Shown: positions 29,879 through 36,326 of the stretch, in pieces
Layout: each line of letters begins with the position of its first letter
Numbering within the stretch: the first letter of the stretch is position 1
Source of the DNA: Minisyncoccota bacterium
GTDB lineage: Bacteria; Patescibacteriota; Minisyncoccia; Phycocordibacterales; CAIZLB01
Assembly: GCA_018062305.1 (NCBI GenBank)
Contig: JAGOSK010000006.1
Span: 1-36,326, forward strand
Direction: 5' to 3'
DNA length: 36,326 bases
Position numbers and translations under genes: made by a program
The notes under the pieces: model-generated
Seen by the model: the letters and a program-made list of their open reading frames with translations, nothing else
Databases searched by the model: none
Told to the model about the DNA's origin: nothing

Positions 29879-31183
29879 TTAAAATATATCCTGTGGATAC
29901 GAACCTCTCTTGTATATGATGACTTTTTTGGACGCCATCTTCTTTACTTTTTCAATAATATCCCATCCAATCTCAATTTGTTTGAAATCAATAAACCGAT
30001 CAGGATTATACTTAAAACTATCTATAAATATCTGCTCATAAGCATCTCGAGAACCATACCCATTAACCATAATTTTGACAGGTTTACTATGTTTTGTATG
30101 CAGAGTTATCGAAGCTTCAGGAGACGACAATGCTTTCCCTCCCATAATCTCAATGTTTAGTCCTACCCAGCGTTTTGAAAGGTCATTGAGATAAGACTTA
30201 TTTTTACCACCCTTACCTTCTCTCTTACCATTTACCTTCGTACTCTTCACTGCCTTTATTTTTCCAAAAATTCTGAAAAAAGTTTCTGTCGTCGAACCCT
30301 CTCGCACACCCGGAGTTGCGGTAAACGATTGATACTGTCCTAAAATTGATTTTTTATTGATTTCAAGAATAGATAATGCTGAGGAACGTAACTCTGAGAG
30401 ATTTGACGGTGCCACTGATATCTCTGGTAAAGCGAGTACTGTAGCAAGCATATGAAGTACGTGGTTTTGACCAACATCCGAAAGTGCGCCAACTTGGTCA
30501 TAAAAAGGGCCTCTTTTTGCGACGTCGATGGATTCATTCAGTCGCACTTCAATTTTTTTAATATTTTTAGAATTTAAAATATCACTAAAAATACCCTGTC
30601 GTGCAACCTGCTCAAATTCAACCAAAGCCTGCTTGCCAGCATAATGATCAACTCGCAAGATCTGGTCGGTACGAAGCCGTCGAGTTAAAAAACTATCTAG
30701 CTTATTTGCCGAAATAGAATCGAATCCGTATGGCTTTTCGAAAGCAATTCTTCTGTTTTTTGATTTTACGACAATACCCGAAGACACAAGTGTACTGCAC
30801 ACTTGATATTGATACATCGGTGGCAAGGAAATGTATACAAGTGTTGTGTCGGTAGTTAGAATACTAGCCAACTTTTTGTATCCATTTAGATTATCAAGTT
30901 CTGACTCGACATATGACCATTGGGATGCGAAAGAGCGAGCTTCATGTGTGTCATGTGTGTTTAGTGAAATAGAAGAAATCTTATTAGTAGTATCAATATT
31001 CCCCACCAGAACCAATTGCTCAATAAAATTCTGGAAATCTGATTTTGTGAATTTTTTTCTACCAAAACCAATAAAAGAAGACTTGCGATTGAGCTCTCCA
31101 TTTTTATAGAGTTTAAACAATGCGGGTATCAACTTTTGCTTTGCCAAGTCCCCTGTAACGCCAAATAAAACCAATTCGTTCAT
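29879..31183 (-). CDS. zwf: glucose-6-phosphate 1-dehydrogenase
   Basis: Oxidises glucose-6-phosphate to 6-phosphogluconolactone with NADP, entry to the oxidative pentose phosphate route; 434 aa. The N-terminal nucleotide-binding motif is FGVTGDLAKQKLIPALFKL, then AFEKPYGFD, and the substrate signature is RVDHYAGKQALVEF (R-I-D-H-Y-L-G-K in other bacteria). It is shorter than the usual ~490 aa. The frame continues to a GTG at 31204, but the -10 box (31193-31198) lies within that extension, so the ATG at 31183 is the start. No other pentose-phosphate gene is in the window. Confidence 0.93.
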   Translation of the reverse strand: MNELVLFGVTGDLAKQKLIPALFKLYKNGELNRKSSFIGFGRKKFTKSDFQNFIEQLVLVGNIDTTNKISSISLNTHDTHEARSFASQWSYVESELDNLNGYKKLASILTTDTTLVYISLPPMYQYQVCSTLVSSGIVVKSKNRRIAFEKPYGFDSISANKLDSFLTRRLRTDQILRVDHYAGKQALVEFEQVARQGIFSDILNSKNIKKIEVRLNESIDVAKRGPFYDQVGALSDVGQNHVLHMLATVLALPEISVAPSNLSELRSSALSILEINKKSILGQYQSFTATPGVREGSTTETFFRIFGKIKAVKSTKVNGKREGKGGKNKSYLNDLSKRWVGLNIEIMGGKALSSPEASITLHTKHSKPVKIMVNGYGSRDAYEQIFIDSFKYNPDRFIDFKQIEIGWDIIEKVKKMASKKVIIYKRGSYPQDIF

Positions 31184-31192
31184 GATTGTACC

Positions 31193-31198
31193 AGTATA
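31193..31198 (-). promoter_or_regulatory. -10 box of zwf
   Basis: TATACT on the minus strand, 9 bases before the ATG at 31183. A direct repeat GGTAGATT lies just upstream (about 31208-31227). Confidence 0.45.
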
Positions 31199-31276
31199 CA
31201 CCAAAAAAAATCTACCAAGAATCTACCGAAACCTGCGCGGTTAGAATTAGACGGTCAAATCGTTAGGAGTTGCAGA

Positions 31277-32500
31277 CTAAATAGTAGGAGTGGTCGACGC
31301 AGTAGCAGATGTCGAAGTTCCAGCCACAGCACCTGAATTAGTAGTAGAAGCAGTGCTAGATGCTGTAGTAGAAGCATTGATATCTATTGCCGGAGTAGAA
31401 GTGCTGATGTTTCCAGCTTGAGAAAAGTTTGGTGAAGACAAAGCCTCATTTATAAGACTATTGAGAAGTGGGTCAGATGAATATGGGGCACCTAAAAGAG
31501 TCTCTGCATCGACGAGGTACTGGATTGCCTTTTGTAGGTCAAGCAATGCCTCTGCATATGAGCTTGAAGCGATCTTCTGATCTGCTGACATAATAAACTT
31601 GTCAGATTCACCTATGTAGATAAGCGATGTGGACGCGCGAGCTGATGATGAAACAGGGGTTGTACTTGCTATTCTCTTTATTTCAACAGCCTTGAGCTTT
31701 ATTTCTGTAATCCGAGCGAGTAGTTTTTCTGCATCGAGAGATGCATCAGTCACTTCATCAGCTTGGAGAAGTGTTCGGGCAGCAGTCGTAGTTGCGATCT
31801 GAGTCTTTATAGAGGCGATGAGTGAATGGTTTGCAGCTACTGCGAGTGTATCAGACTGTTCACTCTGCTTTGTAGAAATCTTTTCTAAAATGAGCTCATG
31901 TGCTCGGAGCGATGATTCAAAATTGAGACTGATCTCCTGAGCAGCACGGATGTTTTTCGTAGATACAAGTGAGGCGACCTGATTTTTAATCTGCCCAGCC
32001 TGCTTCTGAAGTTGACCCTGTACGATAAGACTTGTTTTTTCATTGAGTAGACCTTTTGATGAAAGTAGTGAGACTTCCTTGAGACGTCGATCAGTAACTT
32101 CAAGAGCAAACTTTGCTTTTGCTTCTGGAGTCACTGCTGTAAAACCACGAACTTGTTCGTTGAGACCTGTTTTTACAGAATAAAGGATTTCACCTGGGAG
32201 TGAGTTTTCAGCTGCAAGTGAAGTACCCCCTGTAATGACAAGTAGTAGCGCAAAAGATAAAGCTGGAATGAATTTCTTTTCAAAAATATATGAATACCAT
32301 GCATTTTGAAATGTAGAAGCAACAGAAGTGTGGTGTTTACCCACCTCAACAACACGGCCTGTACCGATAGAAAACTGGTGAACAGACTCGATCTTTGCAA
32401 TAGCTGACCAAGAACGAGCAAGAACCTCGGATTTTTCTTCCCGAGTCATTTTTACACGCTGTAGATCTTCTATTAAATTGTTGAGTTTATGTTGTTTCAT
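31277..32500 (-). CDS. DUF5667-type membrane protein, likely anti-sigma partner
   Basis: 407 aa. About 76 cytoplasmic residues start with NNLIEDLQRVKMTREEKSEV, one membrane segment follows (FIPALSFALLLVITGGTSLA), then ENSLPGEILYSVKTGLNEQV, the hallmark of DUF5667 (P-G-x-x-L-Y-x-x-K), and a long helical extracytoplasmic region. The last ~45 residues are almost only Ser/Thr/Ala, as in cell-surface linkers. It follows the ECF sigma gene by about 65 bases on the same strand; the N-terminal cytoplasmic part could hold the sigma factor, an inference from position. Confidence 0.75.
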   Translation of the reverse strand: MKQHKLNNLIEDLQRVKMTREEKSEVLARSWSAIAKIESVHQFSIGTGRVVEVGKHHTSVASTFQNAWYSYIFEKKFIPALSFALLLVITGGTSLAAENSLPGEILYSVKTGLNEQVRGFTAVTPEAKAKFALEVTDRRLKEVSLLSSKGLLNEKTSLIVQGQLQKQAGQIKNQVASLVSTKNIRAAQEISLNFESSLRAHELILEKISTKQSEQSDTLAVAANHSLIASIKTQIATTTAARTLLQADEVTDASLDAEKLLARITEIKLKAVEIKRIASTTPVSSSARASTSLIYIGESDKFIMSADQKIASSSYAEALLDLQKAIQYLVDAETLLGAPYSSDPLLNSLINEALSSPNFSQAGNISTSTPAIDINASTTASSTASTTNSGAVAGTSTSATASTTPTI

Positions 32501-32564
32501 TTCGTTTAGCGAGGTGACGGCTGATTATTTGATTCTGTGAAGTGACAGCAATGTGTGTGACTGT

Positions 32565-33083
32565 CTACTGCTTATCAAACAAATCTTGCAGTTCTTTGAG
32601 TGCTCGATGGATTTTTACAGATACTGTGTTTTCTCTTTCTTCTAGTACTTCGGATATTTCTTTGACTGAAAGACCTTCTACGTATCGGAGGAGTATCACT
32701 TCTCTTTCTTTTGGATTGAGATTGTTTACTAAGTCCAAAGCTCGTTTACTGTCCAAGCTACGTATCATAGTGTGATGACTTTCCGTGTCCATAGGGTCAA
32801 AACCATCTTCCTCGAGAATATCGAGGGAGAGCTCCTTTCTTTTGCGATAATTGTCGATAATAGCGTTGTTGGCGATACGGTATAAGAAGGCTTTGACATT
32901 CTCAACCTGACCATCAGCTGCCACATATTCCCAATATCTAACAAAAGTGTCCTGAACAATATCCTTTGCCTTTTCACGATCTGAAAGCTTAAAAAAAGAG
33001 AATCTGAACAAGGCGTCAGCGTGAAGCTCATATGCCTCATGGAAGTCGTTTTTTAGGTTTTCAGTGTGTTTCTTGTTCTCCAT
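32565..33083 (-). CDS. ECF-type RNA polymerase sigma factor
   Basis: 172 aa. Region 2 is at about residues 21-90 (ALFRFSFFKLSDREKAKDIV, QDTFVRYWEY, AFLYRIANNAIIDNYRKRK) and region 4 at about 115-168 (LDLVNNLNPKEREVILLRYV, GLSVKEISEVLEERENTVSV). Regions 1 and 3 are absent, as in group 4 sigma factors. The gene is divergent from the second mltG, with 55 bases between them, and upstream of the DUF5667 membrane gene, which suggests an envelope-stress circuit. Confidence 0.93.
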   Translation of the reverse strand: MENKKHTENLKNDFHEAYELHADALFRFSFFKLSDREKAKDIVQDTFVRYWEYVAADGQVENVKAFLYRIANNAIIDNYRKRKELSLDILEEDGFDPMDTESHHTMIRSLDSKRALDLVNNLNPKEREVILLRYVEGLSVKEISEVLEERENTVSVKIHRALKELQDLFDKQ

Positions 33084-33124
33084 AACTAATGACGCAAAAA
33101 GCTCGCATTTATTACATCATTGGA

Positions 33125-33130
33125 TATAAT
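33125..33130 (+). promoter_or_regulatory. -10 box of the second mltG
   Basis: Consensus TATAAT on the plus strand, 8 bases before the ATG at 33139; predicted leader 0-2 nt. It lies in the 55-base gap shared with the ECF sigma gene. Confidence 0.55.
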
Positions 33131-33138
33131 ATTAACAT

Positions 33139-34062
33139 ATGAGCAAACAAAGAGTAACAGCGCCAGTTCCGACCTATCTCAAATTGCTTGCGGTATGTAT
33201 GCTTTTTGGTACGTCTATACTCATGACGGGAACGACGACATTTCTTTACAAATTTGGACTAGACCCACTCGAGTTTTACTCAAATGTGGCGAACCCTTAC
33301 ATGAAGCTCGTCAATGTACCAGCAGGTCTTCGACGTGAAGAAATTGCTTTGAAATTTGCCAAAATCCTCTCGTGGGACCAGGAAAATATCGACGGTTTTC
33401 TAGATACCGCACCGAAGGATGAACGAGGAACGCTTGATGGATATTATCTCCCTGGACCATATTGGGTAAAGACTACTTCGACGGGACCTGATGTTGCACA
33501 TCAAATGTTGCGAAATTTTAATTCAAAAGTTTCTGAACAAATTCTAAACAAAAAAACATCGAGTTCTGCATCAGTAAAAAATAGCACGGTGGGCTCACAA
33601 AAAATAAATCTAGACACTGCTGTGCGTATTGCTTCTATTATCCAAAGAGAAGCAGCTGGTGACGTCGATATGCGTATTATTTCTGGAGTAATTTGGAATA
33701 GAATTTTTAGAGGCATGAGCCTTGATATGGATGCAACACTCCAATACGCAAAAGCTTCTGAACAGGATATGAGCGATGGTCTGGTTGCATCAGCAAGCAC
33801 ATCGACGAAACCTATAGTCTGGTGGCCGAGAGTGGCAAGCAAAGACAAGTATATCGACTCCCCTTTTAATACGTATCAGAACAAAGGACTTCCACCTACT
33901 GCTATAGCAAATCCAAGTCTCAAAGCTATCGCTGCAGCATTTAACCCAGCTAAAACTGATTGTCTCTTCTATTTGCATGACAATAACCGTGGTTTCCATT
34001 GTACAAAGACGTACGAGGCACACAAAGAGAATGTGCAGAGGTATTTGGTTGGTAAAAAATAG
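33139..34062 (+). CDS. mltG: endolytic transglycosylase MltG (second copy, diverged)
   Basis: 307 aa, one of the few plus-strand genes. It has one N-terminal membrane helix (LKLLAVCMLFGTSILMTG) and the YceG domain: VNVPAGLRREEIALKFAKIL, IASIIQREAAGDVDMRIISG, GMSLDMDATLQYA and YNTYQNKGLPPTAIANPSLK. The motif IVEKE of other MltG is IIQRE here: the second Glu (the E. coli Glu218 position as I recall it) is kept and the first is Gln. Two MltG paralogs in so small a genome suggest separate roles; this one lies divergent from an ECF sigma factor. Confidence 0.9.
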   Translation: MSKQRVTAPVPTYLKLLAVCMLFGTSILMTGTTTFLYKFGLDPLEFYSNVANPYMKLVNVPAGLRREEIALKFAKILSWDQENIDGFLDTAPKDERGTLDGYYLPGPYWVKTTSTGPDVAHQMLRNFNSKVSEQILNKKTSSSASVKNSTVGSQKINLDTAVRIASIIQREAAGDVDMRIISGVIWNRIFRGMSLDMDATLQYAKASEQDMSDGLVASASTSTKPIVWWPRVASKDKYIDSPFNTYQNKGLPPTAIANPSLKAIAAAFNPAKTDCLFYLHDNNRGFHCTKTYEAHKENVQRYLVGKK

Positions 34063-34097
34063 AAGACTAACATCGCGCTTTCTCACCGTGAACACAG

Positions 34098-34126
34098 TTG
34101 ACACCCTAGTCTAACTGGAGTACTTT
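34098..34126 (+). promoter_or_regulatory. promoter of the 34154-34963 gene
   Basis: Perfect TTGACA (34098-34103), 17-base spacer, weak -10 TACTTT (34121-34126). The ATG at 34154 lies 27 bases downstream. Confidence 0.5.
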
Positions 34127-34153
34127 TTTCCTAGATTATCTGCCAAATAATCG

Positions 34154-34963
34154 ATGTACACGTCGAGAAACTGGCAGCCAGAAGTTGCTAGTTTGGACCA
34201 GAAGTCCCGTCAATGCATTTTCAACGGCACATTTAAAGCAAAACATATGAACCGCAGAAAAGCACTAGCTAGAATTGAGAAGTATGCAAACTTCCCACAC
34301 GAATATCAAAACATGGTTCTGCTTCTTGCGGAATTTGCAAACAAAGCACTCACCAGCTACAACGGTTATTCAAACAGTCAAAGTCCTTACAGCCTCCTGT
34401 TTGATGCTGAACTGAAACTGCTCAAGATGAAGTGTGTCATTCGCACAACCTGGTGTCTGGGAATCCTCTGGTTTCTGATCCTCACGACAACTATCGTCTT
34501 GGCCTACAGGACAAGCACCTATACTATTGAGCTCTGGGTAGTAGTGCTTATTGTCGGGATACTCGGTTTCTTCGGTAAACTGGCACTTCGCACTTTATTT
34601 GGAGGTCATGTTGATGAGTATCAGCGTGTCTGCATGCATCCATGTATCGATGCGGATGAGGAACTCAACCAGTTTCTCCAAATGACCTACTTCTATGAGC
34701 TATTGGACCTTCTTCCCGCATTCACTGACAAGTTTTCCTACCCACACAACAAGGAATGGTGGAAAGAGATCGCTGTTGCAGTTAAGCAGCAGAGTAAATC
34801 GCTTGCGAAAACAATCGAGGAGAACACGCCGAAAGATCTGGGGTGCGAAGCACTTCGAGCAAAACTCAAAAGGCTCATCGAATTGAGTCTCCTGCTGAAA
34901 TTCAACACGGGAGATCCCAATCTGCTATTCACAGAGGCATTTGCTAAAGAAAAAGTGGCGTAG
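34154..34963 (+). CDS. two-helix membrane protein, unknown
   Basis: 269 aa. An N-terminal cytoplasmic part of ~95 residues (possible alternative start at 34247, NRRKALARIEK) is followed by two membrane helices (CLGILWFLILTTTIVLAY and TIELWVVVLIVGILGFFG), then ~130 soluble residues with a Cys/His cluster (RVCMHPCIDADEE) and a helical end. No family recognised. Arginine codons are mostly AGA/AGG/CGC/CGT, with CGA only 1 of 11 by my count, and codon use is richer in C than in neighbours. It has its own TTGACA promoter and a strong terminator, so it is an orphan one-gene unit. Confidence 0.7.
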   Translation: MYTSRNWQPEVASLDQKSRQCIFNGTFKAKHMNRRKALARIEKYANFPHEYQNMVLLLAEFANKALTSYNGYSNSQSPYSLLFDAELKLLKMKCVIRTTWCLGILWFLILTTTIVLAYRTSTYTIELWVVVLIVGILGFFGKLALRTLFGGHVDEYQRVCMHPCIDADEELNQFLQMTYFYELLDLLPAFTDKFSYPHNKEWWKEIAVAVKQQSKSLAKTIEENTPKDLGCEALRAKLKRLIELSLLLKFNTGDPNLLFTEAFAKEKVA

Positions 34964-34990
34964 CCCTCTTCGCAACTTCTCTTGAACCAC

Positions 34991-35022
34991 AACGCGCGTA
35001 CTGGAAACAGTGCGCGCGTTTT
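34991..35022 (+). terminator. strong terminator of the 34154-34963 gene
   Basis: Thirteen-base stem AACGCGCGTACTG / CAGTGCGCGCGTT (one G-U pair) with a GAAA tetraloop (35004-35007), followed by TTTTC. Confidence 0.85.
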
Positions 35023-35096
35023 CAAATTCCTATTTCTTTAAATATTTTCTCATCTTTATTACTCCACCCTCTATTGAGAAAACTACCCCCCCCACT

Positions 35097-36131
35097 CTAC
35101 TCAGCAGATTCGGTCTTCTTGTCACTCGCCTCCTTATCAGCCGCACTTGTATTATGTGCCTTTGTGTCCACTTCATAACTTGTGTTTTGCGCTTCAAAGA
35201 AGTTTACAAGTTCATATACATCCGTTGCGGTTGCCATCCATTTTGCTGGATTACCTACATCGTAATGCTTTTCGAGACCGAGCTCCTCGAGTCGTCGATC
35301 AGCCACATACTGCACATACTGGTTTACATAATCAGCATTTAATCCAAGAATTCCATTTGGAAAAAGATCTTTGTTGTACGCGAGCTCAACGTCCACTCCA
35401 TCGATAATTATTTTTTTAATTTCTTCAGCAAACTCTGGAGTCATCAAATCATCATTTTCTTCGAGAACTGTATGGATGAGATTCATACCAAACTTCAAAT
35501 GCAAACTTTCATCTCGAAGTACCCAGTTGATCATAGAAGCAAAGTTTCGAAGCTGATTCCGCTGACGGAAAGACATAACCACCATGAATCCACTGTAAAA
35601 CCAGATACCTTCCATCACAATGTTTGTCGCCACAAGGTTTCGTACAAATTCTTTTCTACCTTCTGTTGATTCAATATCAAGCTTCACATCAGTCATTCGA
35701 GTCAGATATTTTTCAATGTACGCCTCCTTTGCAACCATAGATGGTGTGTTGAGGTGGTTTCCATATACTTTTTGTTTGTCGAATGGAAATGTTTCGAGAA
35801 CGTATTCAAATGATACACAGTGGTTCGCTTCCTCAAACATCCATCGTGCCAAGAATAGGTGTGCCTCCGGAGATTTGAGGTATGGATAAATACCCAAAGC
35901 CACTGAACGATTTACCATGAGCTCAGCGGGATTGAAAAATGACATTACAAACTCTACCGCATGTCGCTCATCAGCTGTCATTTTTGCAAAATCTTGCAAA
36001 TCTTCTTTGAGTGCAATTTCATGAGGAAACCAACTGTTTCGCACAGCTTGGTTATACAGTTCATACGCCCATTTGTATTTGATTGGGTGAAGTGTTGTGT
36101 CTGTTGGTGAGGGTCGTCCGATGATTGCCAT
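35097..36131 (-). CDS. nrdB: ribonucleotide reductase small subunit, class Ic-like
   Basis: 344-aa ferritin-like subunit that makes the oxidant for class I ribonucleotide reduction, supplying dNTPs. Metal ligands by spacing: Glu70, Glu101, His104, Glu174, Glu208, His211. Relative to E. coli NrdB (Asp84, Glu115, His118, Glu204, Glu238, His241) the first ligand is Glu instead of Asp, and Phe108 stands at the position of the radical Tyr122. Both changes are those of the Chlamydia class Ic enzyme with a Mn/Fe cofactor. The last ~26 residues are a polar Ala/Lys/Glu/Thr tail after NFFEAQNTSYEV. nrdA is not in the window. No Shine-Dalgarno. Confidence 0.93.
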   Translation of the reverse strand: MAIIGRPSPTDTTLHPIKYKWAYELYNQAVRNSWFPHEIALKEDLQDFAKMTADERHAVEFVMSFFNPAELMVNRSVALGIYPYLKSPEAHLFLARWMFEEANHCVSFEYVLETFPFDKQKVYGNHLNTPSMVAKEAYIEKYLTRMTDVKLDIESTEGRKEFVRNLVATNIVMEGIWFYSGFMVVMSFRQRNQLRNFASMINWVLRDESLHLKFGMNLIHTVLEENDDLMTPEFAEEIKKIIIDGVDVELAYNKDLFPNGILGLNADYVNQYVQYVADRRLEELGLEKHYDVGNPAKWMATATDVYELVNFFEAQNTSYEVDTKAHNTSAADKEASDKKTESAE

Positions 36132-36192
36132 GGTTATTTTGAGTTAATTTTTAATAAATTTTATAAAACTTTTGAGAATTCCCGGGGAGTCT

Positions 36193-36236
36193 GTGTATCA
36201 AGTATCCAAAGTGTATACTTTGGATACTTGATACAC
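36193..36236. repeat. long palindrome, copy B
   Basis: Arms of 20 bases are perfectly complementary (36193-36212 with 36217-36236) around a 4-base centre; left arm GTGTATCAAGTATCCAAAGT. It lies 62 bases upstream of the nrdB ATG and is followed on the plus strand by A/T-rich DNA, as is copy A at 20397-20440. Confidence 0.8.
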
Positions 36237-36326
36237 GCAATATTTTTATATTTTTGCACACTATCCCTTTCTATTGTATCAGCCCTGCGCCCCTTCGCGC
36301 ACCTTCGCGTACTTTTACTGACAACC

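Noticed and set aside
33640-33670. Inactivation of the second MltG by Glu-to-Gln in the IIQREA motif
   Set aside because: By my count of the E. coli sequence the catalytic Glu218 is the second Glu of EKE, which is retained here; only the first is changed.
35086-35093. Run of eight C after the nrdB stop
   Set aside because: Intergenic homopolymer, not in a coding frame. It could be a slippery or error-prone site, but nothing else supports a function.
1-36326. CRISPR array, prophage, transposase or rRNA/tRNA genes
   Set aside because: No regularly spaced direct repeats, no recombinase or structural phage proteins and no T-arm consensus GTTCGAnTC were found on either strand by eye.

Overview
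This window reads as a chromosomal segment of a streamlined, ultra-small bacterium of the Candidate Phyla Radiation (Patescibacteria, probably a Parcubacteria-type lineage). That is an inference from protein style, not from a 16S gene. It rests on short ribosomal proteins (L13 of 115 aa), an alanyl-tRNA synthetase of 621 aa that stops after the editing domain, CPR-type membrane proteins (a baseplate-J-like domain anchored in the membrane, a TraG-like N-terminal module, a DUF5667 protein), and A+T-rich DNA with very short gene gaps. No tRNA, rRNA, CRISPR array, insertion sequence or phage gene was found.

Layout. Positions 1-4367 hold the distal ribosomal/alpha operon on the minus strand, in transcription order infA, rpmJ, rpsM, rpsK, rpsD, rpoA, rplQ, rplM, rpsI (rpsI runs off the left edge). 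It is driven by a promoter at 4339-4367. Positions 4390-6947 hold a translationally coupled pair: a PilM/FtsA-like actin-fold protein and a bitopic membrane protein. alaS follows, then a small membrane protein and a candidate small RNA on the plus strand (about 9640-9722). Positions 9844-15412 are more accessory: oligoendopeptidase F, a possible ADP-ribosyltransferase-fold protein, a two-gene unit of a RecB/Cas4-like nuclease and a DUF3800 protein, an orphan small gene, and an ATP-cone/restriction-nuclease fusion. The fusion is translationally coupled to mnmA in an operon that also holds mltG and a TraG-like membrane protein. After a 530-base stretch without a clear gene come an unknown protein, a sigma-region-4/HARE-HTH fusion, leuS, two membrane proteins, a small SD-led gene, ychF, a 79-aa protein, an ORF-less transcription unit (about 27889-28240), an orphan histidine kinase, zwf, an ECF sigma factor with a DUF5667 partner, a divergent second mltG, a two-TM protein on the plus strand, and nrdB.

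Expression signals are the most unusual aspect. None of the ribosomal-protein genes has a recognisable Shine-Dalgarno sequence. Many free-standing genes have a -10 box ending only 6-11 nt before the ATG, which predicts leaderless or nearly leaderless mRNAs. One small accessory gene (26028-26360) has a textbook AAAGGAGG. Arginine in the ribosomal genes is written almost only as CGA, which most bacteria avoid, while the scattered orphan genes use AGA/AGG/CGC/CGG. NrdB carries Glu and Phe where classical enzymes have Asp and the radical Tyr, the signature of the manganese/iron class Ic enzyme. Two diverged copies of a long perfect palindrome (20397-20440 and 36193-36236) show a compensatory base change.
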